Source of the DNA: DASREM01 sp035652095
GTDB taxonomy: Bacteria; Acidobacteriota; Terriglobia; Terriglobales; Acidobacteriaceae
Reading direction: 5' to 3'
DNA length: 64,000 nt
NCBI GenBank assembly: GCA_035652095.1
Contig: DASREM010000003.1
Span: forward strand, 73,382 to 137,381
The notes under the pieces are model-generated. The model saw only the letters and a program-made list of their open reading frames with translations. It had not been told where the DNA came from and did not search any database. A program made the translations under genes and the position numbers. Shown here one piece after another: positions 1-8,610 of this stretch. Each line of letters starts with the position of its first letter. Position 1 is the first letter of the stretch.

Positions 1-986
1 GCCATCGGCAATAAGCCAAGAGCGGTAGTGACTTTGAACGATTTCACGATGAGCTTGCGCATCGCTTCAACCGAGCCAGAAGCGAAGACCGCGGTACCTC
101 CCGTAAGGATGGGGAGCAGAAATGCGTCGGTTGCCGTCGTCGCCGTGCTCAACAGTCGTGAGGCGAGCGCGTAAACTCCGGCGGCTTCTGCACCGAAGCC
201 GCGCAATATCGTGATGGGCAGGATGGCTAAGTAGATGACCTCCAGCATGCCCCGCAGCTGGTAACTCCCGGCAAATCTCGCAAGCTCCGGAATGGCGCTC
301 TTGCACACGAAAGCTCGAGTGACGCAGATTCTTGGGACGATCTTCTTAGAAGCCACGTAACAGCAGGTAATAAAACCAATCTCCGATGTAGCCATGATGG
401 CGGCCATGGCCACGAGGCCGAATCCGTGGTGCAGGAAGCAGACAATGGCACCGGCCTCGGCTACACAGAAAAAAGTTGTGAATTTTCTGGCCAGGTCAAT
501 TCGATGCCCGCCCGATACGATGGCCTCGTACACCGCGCCCACATTCGAGATCACCATGATCAGCGCGAGCACGGAGATTGCCTTTGCACTGGCTGACAAG
601 AATTGCGGGGGAACGCCTGAAGCGCTGGCTAGACGCTGCGAGAAGATGCCTACGGGCACCAATCCCACAACCGAGAGGATAAGCATGAACGCGCATCCGG
701 TACTCAGCAGCCGGTTCGCGCTCTCGTATTCATCCTTTGCGATGGCCTCTGCGACATACTTCTGGAATGCCGACTTGATGCCGATGCTGCCGAACCGCAT
801 GTAGGCAGCGGTGGTCATGATGATCGACCATATTCCGTACCCGTCCAGCCCGAGATGGGCGATTACGAGAGGAATCGTGACCAACCGGGTCGCGACCTGA
901 ACAACCTTCGCAATCACGCCGAACACCGTGTTCTTGCCGATGCTCGTGGCAAGATCGTGATGCGATGCTGTGCTCTTGAATGCCAT
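1..986 (-). CDS. Wzx-like polysaccharide flippase (3' end cut by window edge)
   Basis: Reading the minus strand from an ATG at 986 gives an open frame of 328 codons that leaves the window without a stop. The product begins MAFKSTASHHD and then alternates hydrophobic helices with short charged loops, for example around KNTVFGVIAKVVQ and IPLVIAHLGLDGYGIWSII. The GYGIW motif in the first hairpin is typical of Wzx/MurJ-type polysaccharide transporters. The family moves lipid-linked repeat units across the inner membrane. It starts 23 bases after the aminotransferase stop, so it is the last visible gene of the exopolysaccharide operon. The flippase family is clear; the substrate is inferred from the operon only. 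Confidence 0.85.
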   Translation of the reverse strand, partial: MAFKSTASHHDLATSIGKNTVFGVIAKVVQVATRLVTIPLVIAHLGLDGYGIWSIIMTTAAYMRFGSIGIKSAFQKYVAEAIAKDEYESANRLLSTGCAFMLILSVVGLVPVGIFSQRLASASGVPPQFLSASAKAISVLALIMVISNVGAVYEAIVSGGHRIDLARKFTTFFCVAEAGAIVCFLHHGFGLVAMAAIMATSEIGFITCCYVASKKIVPRICVTRAFVCKSAIPELARFAGSYQLRGMLEVIYLAILPITILRGFGAEAAGVYALASRLLSTATTATDAFLLPILTGGTAVFASGSVEAMRKLIVKSFKVTTALGLLPM

Positions 987-1009
987 TCTCTGCACTTTCT
1001 CTTCCGGTG

Positions 1010-2230
1010 CTATTCCACTGCTGCGTGTTCAGGCATTCGCAATGCTGTGGCCCGCTGTACGCCCTCCACCACCATCGCTTGCTGCTCCGCGCTTAAGGTC
1101 GGGAACATGGGCAAAGAAACGATCTGCCTCGCCGCTCTCTCGGCTATGGCGAAATCACCTTCTTTGTAGCCAAGCGATTCATAGGCCTTCTGCAGGTGTA
1201 ACGGAATGGGGTAATGAATGCCGGTCCCAATTCCCTCTCTTTCCAGCGCGCTACGCAGCGCGTCTCGCTCCGCGCACCGGACCACGTACAGGTGATACAC
1301 AGCCTTCGACCAGGACGGCTCATAAGGCGGAACCGCCTCGTGGCTCGTTCTTGCAAAAAGCTCCCTGTAGCGTGCAGCTGCCTGCCGTCGTTTTATGTTC
1401 CATTCCTCAAGGTGCCTCAATTTCACGGACAGAAATCCGGCTTGGATCGCGTCCAGACGTCCGTTGTAGCCCTCAATGTCGTGGTAGTACTTCTTGGCCT
1501 GCCCGTGATCGCGAATCATTCGGATCTTGCGGGCGACCTCGGCATCGTTGGTGGTTACGGCGCCCGCTTCCCCGCATGCGCCCAGGTTCTTGCCGGGATA
1601 AAAGCTGAATGCAGCAGCACGGCCCATCGAGCCGGCCTTGAACCAGCGATCATGTTTTCGCGAAAAGTATTGCGCTCCGTGGGCCTGGCATGCGTCTTCA
1701 ATCACTACCAGGTTGTACCGGCTCGCCAGTTCCAGGATTGGATCCATGTCCGCCATCTGTCCGTAAAGGTGGACGGGAATGATGGCGCGGACGAATCGAC
1801 CGCTCTGACGATGAGTCAACTGCCCGGAAGCGGTATCAAACGAGCATTTTGTATCAAGATATTCGGCGAGTCTCTGCGGATCGATATTGTAGGTGCGCTC
1901 GTCAACCTCCACAAACTCGATCTGTCCGCCCGCTTGGGAGATGGCTTCCGTGGTGGCGATGAAGGTATTGGGCACCGTGATTACGATGTCTTCCGGCTCC
2001 AGCCCTGAGGCGATCAGCGCAAAGCGCAGGGCGTCGGTTCCGCTGCCGACCCCAACGCAGAACTCCGCGTCGCAGAAGTGCGCGAAGTCTTTCTCGAATT
2101 GCTCCACCATGGAGCCACCAATGAAGCCTGCCGTGCTCAGCGCCTGCCGAAATATTGAGGCTAACTCCTCTTCCAACTCGCGATGAGGCGTGATGAGGTC
2201 GAGGAAAGGAATCTGCTGCTGGTTCGTCAT
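1010..2230 (-). CDS. DegT/DnrJ/EryC1 sugar aminotransferase (WbpE-like)
   Basis: This 406-residue protein is a full-length fold-type I PLP enzyme of the DegT family. It carries the GSGTDAL cofactor-binding stretch near residue 62, the VIEDACQAHGA motif near 175-185, and the Schiff-base lysine in YPGKNLGACGEAGA at about Lys214. Such enzymes transfer an amino group from glutamate to a 3- or 4-keto nucleotide sugar. With the adjacent acetyltransferase (4-base ATGA overlap) and the Gfo/Idh dehydrogenase, the likely reaction is amination of the 3-keto intermediate of UDP-GlcNAc-uronate, as WbpE does. The family assignment is firm; the exact sugar is inferred from context. Confidence 0.9.
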   Translation of the reverse strand: MTNQQQIPFLDLITPHRELEEELASIFRQALSTAGFIGGSMVEQFEKDFAHFCDAEFCVGVGSGTDALRFALIASGLEPEDIVITVPNTFIATTEAISQAGGQIEFVEVDERTYNIDPQRLAEYLDTKCSFDTASGQLTHRQSGRFVRAIIPVHLYGQMADMDPILELASRYNLVVIEDACQAHGAQYFSRKHDRWFKAGSMGRAAAFSFYPGKNLGACGEAGAVTTNDAEVARKIRMIRDHGQAKKYYHDIEGYNGRLDAIQAGFLSVKLRHLEEWNIKRRQAAARYRELFARTSHEAVPPYEPSWSKAVYHLYVVRCAERDALRSALEREGIGTGIHYPIPLHLQKAYESLGYKEGDFAIAERAARQIVSLPMFPTLSAEQQAMVVEGVQRATALRMPEHAAVE

Positions 2231-2724
2231 AATGCAACCTCCACTTCAGGGGTGACGTATCGCAGTACGCGCGCGGGATTGCCTGCCACGATTGCATTCG
2301 TGGGGACGTCTTTGGTGACCATGCTGCCTGCCCCGACAATCGCGTTTTCGCCGATGGTTACGTTTGCCAGGATGGTGCTTCCCGAGCCGATGGACGCGCC
2401 CTTCTTCACCAACGTCGGCTCAACTTTCCAGTCCTTTTCAGTCTGCAGAGAACCGTTGCCTGTGGTTGCGCGCGGGTAGATGTCATTAATAAAAGTGACG
2501 CCGTGTCCGATGAATACGTCGTCTTCGATCGTGACGCCTTCACAAATGAAGGTGTGACTCGAAATCTTGCAGCACTTGCCGACCGTCGCATTCTTCTGGA
2601 TCTCAACGAACGCGCCGATCTTGGTTTCATCTCCCACTTCACAACCATAAAGGTTGATGAACTTGGAGAGCTTCACCCCGCGCCCTAATTTCACATCCGG
2701 TGCGATACACAGATAGCTGTCCAT
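2227..2724 (-). CDS. Left-handed beta-helix N-acetyltransferase (WbpD/WlbB-like)
   Basis: The 165-residue product is built of hexapeptide repeats ([LIV]-G-x4), as in VGDETKIGAFVEIQKNATV and IGENAIVGAGSMVTKDVP, and ends in the typical VAGNPARVLRYV tail. Length and pattern match acetyltransferases that use acetyl-CoA to acetylate a 3-amino group of a UDP-sugar. The ATG at 2724 is followed directly by repeat sequence, so the start is sound. The stop overlaps the aminotransferase start by four bases, indicating translational coupling. Together with its neighbours it would make a 2,3-diacetamido uronic acid; that product is inferred. Confidence 0.88.
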   Translation of the reverse strand: MDSYLCIAPDVKLGRGVKLSKFINLYGCEVGDETKIGAFVEIQKNATVGKCCKISSHTFICEGVTIEDDVFIGHGVTFINDIYPRATTGNGSLQTEKDWKVEPTLVKKGASIGSGSTILANVTIGENAIVGAGSMVTKDVPTNAIVAGNPARVLRYVTPEVEVAL

Positions 2725-2828
2725 AATTTCGTTCCTTGCTTGAGTTCACGCTTGCGATCAAGCGCGAGGTCCGGCGGGACAAATGCGGGGGAGGGTTGTC
2801 TAAAGCTGGAGAATTTACTTCGGGGAGC

Positions 2829-3908
2829 CTAGAGGTATATCAGCGCGCCTCTCTTGCGTAGAGACTTGTTCACCGCTTCCAAAATCTTGACCACGCGGAG
2901 ACCCGCGGGACCGTCATTGATTGGCCGCGACCCGCTGCTGATGCAGGAGATGAAATATGACAGTTCCTGGCGCAGCGCTTCAACCTGCTCAAGTTGGGGC
3001 GCCCACATGTCTCCCGAGCGATAGTTCACGAGCAACTGATACAACCCCTCGCGATTATCCACTTCCACGCCCTTGTCGTAGACCTTCACCTTTTCGTCGG
3101 CCTCCAGGTCATTCCATACCAGCATCTTCTTTTCACCGCCGATCAAGGTGGTTCTCACTTTTACCGGGGACAGCCAGTTCACATTTACGTGAGCGATGAT
3201 CTTGTCCGGGAAATACAGGGTGATGAACGCTATATCTTCGTGCCCGTTGAGGTGCTTCTGTCCCGTTGCCACCAGCGCCTCGGGATTGCGTTCAATCAGG
3301 TAGTCCATGATCGAGAGGTCATGGGGAGCCAGGTCCCAGACCACATTCACGTCGTGCTGAAACAATCCCAGGTTTACGCGCGTGGAGTCGTAGTAATAAA
3401 GATTGCCAAGACCGCCTTCCTTCAGCAGTTGCTTGATCTTCTTGACCGCGCCGGTGAACAGGAAGGTGTGGTCCACCATGATCTGCAGATTCTTTCGCTC
3501 GGCCAGTTCGATCAGTTGCTCTGCCTGCGCTACGTTACTGGTAAACGGCTTTTCCACAAAGACGTGTTTTCCGTTCTCGAGCGCAGCTTTGGCGAGTTCG
3601 AAGTGGGTCCAAACCGGGGTAACGATAGCCACCGCTTCGACATCGGGAGAGGTCATGACCTCGGAAGCGTCCGCGGAAACGTAAACGTTGGGGTAGCTCT
3701 TGTGAACTTTCTTCCTTGAGGCAAAGCTGTTGTCGCAGACAACAACCGTCTCTGCACCGGGAAGGCTTTGCAGGTTCCTTACTACGTTCGGTCCCCAGTA
3801 GCCGTACCCGATTACCCCGAACTTGACCGTACCGTTGATCTTTGCCGGTACTGGGGACGAAGGAGATCCCTCGTATGCCGCTAACGCGCTGCTACCATTG
3901 GAAGCCAT
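2829..3908 (-). CDS. Gfo/Idh/MocA oxidoreductase (WbpB/WlbA-like)
   Basis: The 359-residue protein has an N-terminal Rossmann fold with the dinucleotide motif VIGYGYWGPNVVRNL near residue 33, followed by the family hallmark EKPF (VFVEKPFTSN) and a C-terminal alpha/beta substrate domain. Gfo/Idh enzymes oxidise or reduce sugars with NAD(P). In WbpB/WlbA-type pathways the enzyme oxidises C3 of UDP-N-acetylglucosamine uronate, producing the substrate for the WbpE-like aminotransferase found two genes downstream. No UDP-GlcNAc 6-dehydrogenase (WbpA) is present in the window. The role is inferred from this three-enzyme set. Confidence 0.88.
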   Translation of the reverse strand: MASNGSSALAAYEGSPSSPVPAKINGTVKFGVIGYGYWGPNVVRNLQSLPGAETVVVCDNSFASRKKVHKSYPNVYVSADASEVMTSPDVEAVAIVTPVWTHFELAKAALENGKHVFVEKPFTSNVAQAEQLIELAERKNLQIMVDHTFLFTGAVKKIKQLLKEGGLGNLYYYDSTRVNLGLFQHDVNVVWDLAPHDLSIMDYLIERNPEALVATGQKHLNGHEDIAFITLYFPDKIIAHVNVNWLSPVKVRTTLIGGEKKMLVWNDLEADEKVKVYDKGVEVDNREGLYQLLVNYRSGDMWAPQLEQVEALRQELSYFISCISSGSRPINDGPAGLRVVKILEAVNKSLRKRGALIYL

Positions 3909-3929
3909 AAAACTCCAACTCCTTTCGTG

Positions 3930-5120
3930 CTAGTAAGCGCCCTCAACCATTGCCTTGGGCGTTCGCAACAGGATCTTGAGATCGAGCCAGGGGGACCACG
4001 TTCTTGCGTACTTCAGGTCGAGCCGCACCATTTCATCGAATCTTATCCGGTTGCGGCCATTTACCTGCCATAATCCGGTGATCCCGGGTTTTACCTCCAG
4101 CAAGCGCGGCCGGTGCCACAAGTCGTATCTCTCCACTTCGTAATCGATAGGAGGCCGCGGTCCCACCAGCGACATGTCTCCCTTTAGGACGTTGATGAAC
4201 TGGGGAAGTTCATCCAGGCTTGTTCGGCGCAGAAATGCTCCGACTCGCGTCACCCTCACGTCCTTTGTGAGCTTATAAACTCCGCCGCCATTTCCGTTCG
4301 CAGGCTTTTTCTCCGCGACCCCGGCGATTAACTGCCGCACATACTCCTTGTGGGTGCTGGAGTCGTTGTGGTCATACATGGACCGGAACTTCAGGAAGGC
4401 AAAGGGCACGCCATACTGACCAAGTCGCGGTTGCCGGTAAAATACGGGGCCCTCGGACGTGAGTTTGATCGCCAGCGCAAGAATGACAAACAACGGGCTG
4501 CCCACGATCAGTGCCAGCAGGCTGCCGCATAGATCCATGCCACGTTTTACGATGCAGGAGAATTTCCGAGACTGATCTCGCTTGTCAAGGTCGGGATAAA
4601 TGGCTGAGCCATTCCGCCTCTGCGGCACTTCCTGGTCCCACTCCTCGGGAAACAAATGGAAAGAAATCCTTATCCCGTTGAACTGCTCCAGCGTCAGCTT
4701 CGCGCTCAGGGCTCCGCTGATCCTGGTCAGCATGGTGCTGACAATCGCGTTTTTCTCCTCAATGGCTACCTCAGTAAACATGGCGCCAATGATCGAATGT
4801 TCCGCATACCAGCCAGTGATGTCGGTCTCCCTGGTGCTCTGCAATAGAACGGACAAGATCTGGTCCAGGGCAACTCCGCTCTTCGCCGGAGGGGCACAGG
4901 TCCCCATTTCCAGGAGCATGAGAAGGAAGGGCTTGTGCGAGCGTTCCGTTCTCTTTCTCTCCACAACGATCATTCGACGGAACGAGCTTTCATTCAATAC
5001 CACACGATCTGCGTTCGGGCTGGCCAGCGTTGCAGCAAGGCCCGACGCTTTCCCGTTTGTCCAGCGTCGTAACTTCAAGCTTGATTCTCCTGTCTGAAAT
5101 TTTCGTAGGGAATGGGTCAT
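3930..5120 (-). CDS. Phosphoglycosyl transferase (WcaJ/PglC family) with degenerate GGDEF-like N-domain
   Basis: Residues from about 185 to 396 are a bacterial sugar transferase: one hydrophobic helix after KRGMDLCGSLLALIV, then the signature SEGPVFYRQPRLGQ...FLKFRSM, and later DELPQFINVLKGDMSLVGPRPP. This family loads the first sugar-1-phosphate onto undecaprenyl phosphate and so starts repeat-unit assembly. Residues about 40-165 are extra. They look like a decayed GGDEF/cyclase fold (FRRMIVVERKRTERSHKPF, then STRETDITGWY) with no GGDEF signature, so no diguanylate cyclase activity is expected. There is a single transmembrane helix rather than the five of classical WbaP/WcaJ. It lies 33 bases after the BY-kinase stop. 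Confidence 0.9.
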   Translation of the reverse strand: MTHSLRKFQTGESSLKLRRWTNGKASGLAATLASPNADRVVLNESSFRRMIVVERKRTERSHKPFLLMLLEMGTCAPPAKSGVALDQILSVLLQSTRETDITGWYAEHSIIGAMFTEVAIEEKNAIVSTMLTRISGALSAKLTLEQFNGIRISFHLFPEEWDQEVPQRRNGSAIYPDLDKRDQSRKFSCIVKRGMDLCGSLLALIVGSPLFVILALAIKLTSEGPVFYRQPRLGQYGVPFAFLKFRSMYDHNDSSTHKEYVRQLIAGVAEKKPANGNGGGVYKLTKDVRVTRVGAFLRRTSLDELPQFINVLKGDMSLVGPRPPIDYEVERYDLWHRPRLLEVKPGITGLWQVNGRNRIRFDEMVRLDLKYARTWSPWLDLKILLRTPKAMVEGAY

Positions 5121-5153
5121 ATTTGCGTTCTTGCGATGGAGAGAGCGCCCGAA

Positions 5154-6023
5154 CTAGGCCGACTTTGAACCGGCGCTGCCATTGCTGCTCCCGGACTGAG
5201 AGCCGGTAAGATAGTAGCGCTGGTAATATTTCCGGTGGTCGGTGTTGCTGGACCCGTTCAACACGACCCCAAGCAGATTCGAGGTTCCAAGGCTTTCGAG
5301 GCCGGCCTTCACCTGCCGTTTTTCACTCTTACCCTCACGCACAACGAGCAGAACTCCGTCGGAATGGCGGTTCCAGATACTGGTGTCGGCCAGTGGCAAT
5401 ATTGGAGGAGAATCGATCACGATCCAGTCGAACGGCTCCGATAGATCGTCCATGAGCGCGCCCAGGCCTCCCCCGTGCATGAGTTCCAATGGGTTTGCAG
5501 CCGGCTTCCCCGCGGGCAGTATCCACAATCCAGCGTCTTCGAGCTGGTAGATATTTGGGAGAGGACCCGTTCCATCGCAGAGCCATTCCGTGAGCCCCGG
5601 CAGCCTGCCCAGGCCAAACCTCTCAGCCAAGACCGGCCGCCGCAAATCGCCTTCAATGAGCAGAGTCTTCTGCCAATGCCTTCGTGCCAGGGCCAATGCA
5701 AGATTTGCGGAGACCACACTCTTGCCTTCTTCCGCCAGCGTGCTCGTGATCAAAATCCTCTTGAGAGCGCGTGTCTGCTGGATTTGCCGCAGCCGCACCA
5801 CAAGGTATCGAAACTTTTCCGCCGCCAGGCTTTCCTTGGCTGTCAGACATACCAACCGGCCGTCGGGCGCGGGGGAGATGGGCAGTGTTTCGAACTGCCG
5901 GAACTCATTTTGCCCTTTCTCCGCCGTTTTCAGCAGCTCGGCAGCGGCAGTAGGCGGCTCGAAGAACGGCGCACTCGTCTTCTCCGCTTCGGATCTTTGT
6001 AACGCCTCAAATAATCGGCTCAT
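5154..6023 (-). CDS. CpsD/CapB-type tyrosine kinase (BY-kinase)
   Basis: The product is a cytoplasmic P-loop kinase of 289 residues. It shows the Walker A region TLAEEGKSVVSANLALALA, the Walker A' LLIEGDLRRP and Walker B WIVIDSPPILPLAD, as in Wzc/CapB kinases that autophosphorylate on a C-terminal tyrosine cluster and control polymer length. The C-terminus has such a cluster, RKYYQRYYLTG, followed by a Ser/Gly-rich tail. I chose the ATG at 6023 (MSRLFEALQRSE) over a TTG at 6044, since MSRxFEAL starts are usual for this subfamily and a purine-rich site precedes it. The start overlaps the ATPase gene by 17 bases. Its membrane partner would be the Wzz protein at 6997-8607. Confidence 0.88.
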   Translation of the reverse strand: MSRLFEALQRSEAEKTSAPFFEPPTAAAELLKTAEKGQNEFRQFETLPISPAPDGRLVCLTAKESLAAEKFRYLVVRLRQIQQTRALKRILITSTLAEEGKSVVSANLALALARRHWQKTLLIEGDLRRPVLAERFGLGRLPGLTEWLCDGTGPLPNIYQLEDAGLWILPAGKPAANPLELMHGGGLGALMDDLSEPFDWIVIDSPPILPLADTSIWNRHSDGVLLVVREGKSEKRQVKAGLESLGTSNLLGVVLNGSSNTDHRKYYQRYYLTGSQSGSSNGSAGSKSA

Positions 6024-6990
6024 GCTCCACTTTTCCCTGCGCAACAGCGATCGTTTCCCGCTGCGCCATCGAGTCGGCCCCCTTCACACGCTTGTAAATC
6101 TCCAGCAGGATCCTTGCGGCCTGCTGCACGTCGTCGCTCTCCGTTGTTGCCAGCCTCCGCCGCGGGGGAGCAGCAACGTTCAGCCGGAAGTCTGCCGCCA
6201 CGCTATCAATGACGTCGGGCGTGATGCACCGCACTTGGTTGGCGTACGCGGTAATCAGCGCATTCTCACAGACAGTATTGATCAACCGTGGGATTCCGCG
6301 GGAATGACGGTGAACTCTGGCGACGGTCTCGGGCGGAAACAACTCGGCGGCATGCGAGTTTGCCCCGGCAAGCTGCAGTCTGCTCCGGACATACCCGCTG
6401 GTTTCTTCAAGGCTCAACGGTCCCAGCTGCGAACGCAACGCAATCCGTTGCTTCAACTGCCGCAATTCGGACGAGTCCAGTTTTTCGTCGAGCTCACTTT
6501 GACCTACCAGCAGGATCTGCAACAGCTTGGCCTGCGACGTTTCCAGGTTCGTCAGCAGCCGGATTTCTTCGAGAACCTCCGGGGAGAGATGGTGGGCCTC
6601 GTCCACCACCAGTACCGTTGTGAGCCCCTTTTGGTGTCGCTCAACCAGGTAGTTGCCCAGCGCCTGCAACAAATCGCTCTTGTTCCTCCCCGATGCGGAC
6701 AACCCGAAATCCGCAGCAACGTACTGCAGGAATTCCAAGGGAGACAGGCAACTATTGAAAACGTATGCATAAGCAACCTTGCGCGCCTTCAATAATTCCA
6801 GCAGGCAACGAACCAGCAGCGTCTTACCCGTACCGACTTCTCCAGTCAGGACCACAAAACCTTTTCGCCGGCGCACCCCGTAGTACAACGCCGTGAGAGC
6901 CTCGTTGTGGCTCTTGGTCGGAAACAGAAATCCCGGATCGGGGGTGATCTCGAACGGGTTCTTCGTCAAGTTGTAGAACGCTTTGTACAT
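6007..6990 (-). CDS. ExeA/GspA-type AAA ATPase of exopolysaccharide clusters
   Basis: The 327-residue protein begins MYKAFYNLTKNPFEITPDP, the usual opening of ExeA-like ATPases. It carries Walker A GEVGTGKTLLVR near residue 49 and Walker B VLVVDEAHHLSPE near 130, plus a sensor-2-like RGIPRLINTVCENAL. Homologues sit in exosortase-type exopolysaccharide operons next to a BY-kinase and a Wzz protein, as here. No exosortase is visible in the window. The precise function is not established; it is probably an energy or remodelling component of the export machine. It lies 6 bases after the Wzz stop and overlaps the kinase start, so it is translationally coupled. Confidence 0.88.
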   Translation of the reverse strand: MYKAFYNLTKNPFEITPDPGFLFPTKSHNEALTALYYGVRRRKGFVVLTGEVGTGKTLLVRCLLELLKARKVAYAYVFNSCLSPLEFLQYVAADFGLSASGRNKSDLLQALGNYLVERHQKGLTTVLVVDEAHHLSPEVLEEIRLLTNLETSQAKLLQILLVGQSELDEKLDSSELRQLKQRIALRSQLGPLSLEETSGYVRSRLQLAGANSHAAELFPPETVARVHRHSRGIPRLINTVCENALITAYANQVRCITPDVIDSVAADFRLNVAAPPRRRLATTESDDVQQAARILLEIYKRVKGADSMAQRETIAVAQGKVEHEPII

Positions 6991-6996
6991 TTCGTC

Positions 6997-8607
6997 CTAA
7001 CTGCGCCAATAACTGACAGCAATCCCCGCCAGGATGCATAGGGTGACCGCGAACACGCCTACAAGGTCCCGGATTGCTGCGCGTTGCTCCTGTTGTTCCT
7101 CTTGTGGCGTTACCAGGGGTGGAATCTGCGTCAGAAATTCTGCGGAGATCAGCTTCTTGAATTCTTTTTCAGAGTAGATCCGGTCGTCGGTGAATTCGGC
7201 TCCCGCTACTCCCGCGATCCCGAGGACGATACCGGCGAACAATCCGATGCAGGTAAGCTTGAACCGGTTGGGAGAATACGGCTTTGTCGGCAGGCTGGGC
7301 GGATCAAGGATCCGGAAGTTCTCTCCCTCCTGGCGTTTCTCAAGATTCGTAGCCAACTCGGATTGATTCTTCTTGCCCAGAAGGGACTCGTAGTCCGTCC
7401 TCGATTGATCGTAATCGCGACTCAGGTCCGCTAACTGCTGCTCCCGGACCGGCGTCTGGTTCAGTCTTCCCTGGTATTCCCCGATCTTCGCCTTGAGTTC
7501 CTTCACGGTTTGTTGCCGGTTGGCGATTTCTATCTGGTTGGCCTTCAGCTGGCTCTGCACTTCCATCATCGGCGAGATGTGGCCGGCGGGCGCTTCGGGA
7601 AATTCCGCTGTGGAACCGCTGTCTGATCGCCCTGCCGTCGCCTTGTTCCTGAGATCGGCCGCAATCTGCTGCTTCATCCTTTCGGTTTTGGCAATCTGCT
7701 CTTTCAGCTTACGAATATCGGGATGCTTCTCCGTGTAATGGGAGCTGAGATCCGCCATCTGTGCGTGCAGTCTTTCCAGTTCCTGGTCGATCGCAGGCAA
7801 TCCCATCGGAGCCGCATCGGCACTCCTGACCGAAGTCTCAACGCTGCGGTATTGAGCCAGCAACGATTCAAGATAAGTGTTCTGCTGTTTGGCCCGTCCC
7901 AGCGCATCCTGTTCGGCCGTGAGTTGGTTTTGAAAGCCGGAGAGAATCTGGATGTTGCTCTCGAGCTGAGTCGGAAGCTCGCCGAGATACTTGTCTTTGT
8001 ACTCCCGCACCCGCTTTTCCTGCTCCGCCAGGCGGCGGCGCGCTTCTTCTAACTGGCTTCCCAGGAACTGCGTAGTGTTGGCCGACTGACGTTGCCGCAC
8101 TTCGAGGTTTTCGCTGATAAAGAGAGTTGTTAACTCGCTGGTGACGGCCTGCGCGGTGTGCGGATCGCTCGCGGAAAACGATATGTTGAATGCCGTCAAC
8201 TCGTCTTTCCCGGGCGAACGGACCAACTCGATATCGATGTCCTTCCGCATGCGTTCGACCAGATCGTCCGGCGTCAGGCGGCCTCTATCCTTCTTATAGA
8301 GGTTCAGCATCTCGATGATGTGCAACAAACGGGTCCGGCTCAGGATTTGCTGGCTGATGCTGTCCAACCGGTTTTGCAGGTCCCCGGTGATGTTGGACAC
8401 GACGTATTGCTGCGGAACTGTCGGTTGCTCAACCAGAATCAGGGTTCCCGAGCGATACACTGACGGCAGCAGCCACCCGGCTGAAAACATGACTAACCAG
8501 GCTCCGAACAAAGGCAGAAAGAAATACCAGCAGCGCCGGCGGGCGAGCCGCCAATACTCCCTCAGGTCGGGCTTGTCTCGAGACTTGTCTTCGAAATCGT
8601 CTGGCAT
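6997..8607 (-). CDS. Wzz/GumC-family chain-length determinant
   Basis: The protein has 536 residues. An N-terminal membrane helix (about 28-50) precedes a Wzz domain. A long region of predicted coiled coil (about 180-420, rich in E/Q/R/L such as SQLEEARRRLAEQEKRVREY) is followed by the conserved tail LDPPSLPTKPYSPNR and a second membrane helix. A further C-terminal hydrophobic segment near 515-533 is extra to the usual two-helix topology. These proteins form periplasmic oligomers that set polymer length and link the BY-kinase to the outer-membrane exporter. The gene starts 3 bases after the barrel stop. Confidence 0.9.
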   Translation of the reverse strand: MPDDFEDKSRDKPDLREYWRLARRRCWYFFLPLFGAWLVMFSAGWLLPSVYRSGTLILVEQPTVPQQYVVSNITGDLQNRLDSISQQILSRTRLLHIIEMLNLYKKDRGRLTPDDLVERMRKDIDIELVRSPGKDELTAFNISFSASDPHTAQAVTSELTTLFISENLEVRQRQSANTTQFLGSQLEEARRRLAEQEKRVREYKDKYLGELPTQLESNIQILSGFQNQLTAEQDALGRAKQQNTYLESLLAQYRSVETSVRSADAAPMGLPAIDQELERLHAQMADLSSHYTEKHPDIRKLKEQIAKTERMKQQIAADLRNKATAGRSDSGSTAEFPEAPAGHISPMMEVQSQLKANQIEIANRQQTVKELKAKIGEYQGRLNQTPVREQQLADLSRDYDQSRTDYESLLGKKNQSELATNLEKRQEGENFRILDPPSLPTKPYSPNRFKLTCIGLFAGIVLGIAGVAGAEFTDDRIYSEKEFKKLISAEFLTQIPPLVTPQEEQQEQRAAIRDLVGVFAVTLCILAGIAVSYWRS

Positions 8608-8610
8608 CTC

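Noticed and set aside
1214..2008. 264-codon plus-strand frame
   Set aside because: Antisense to the DegT aminotransferase, which has a complete motif set.
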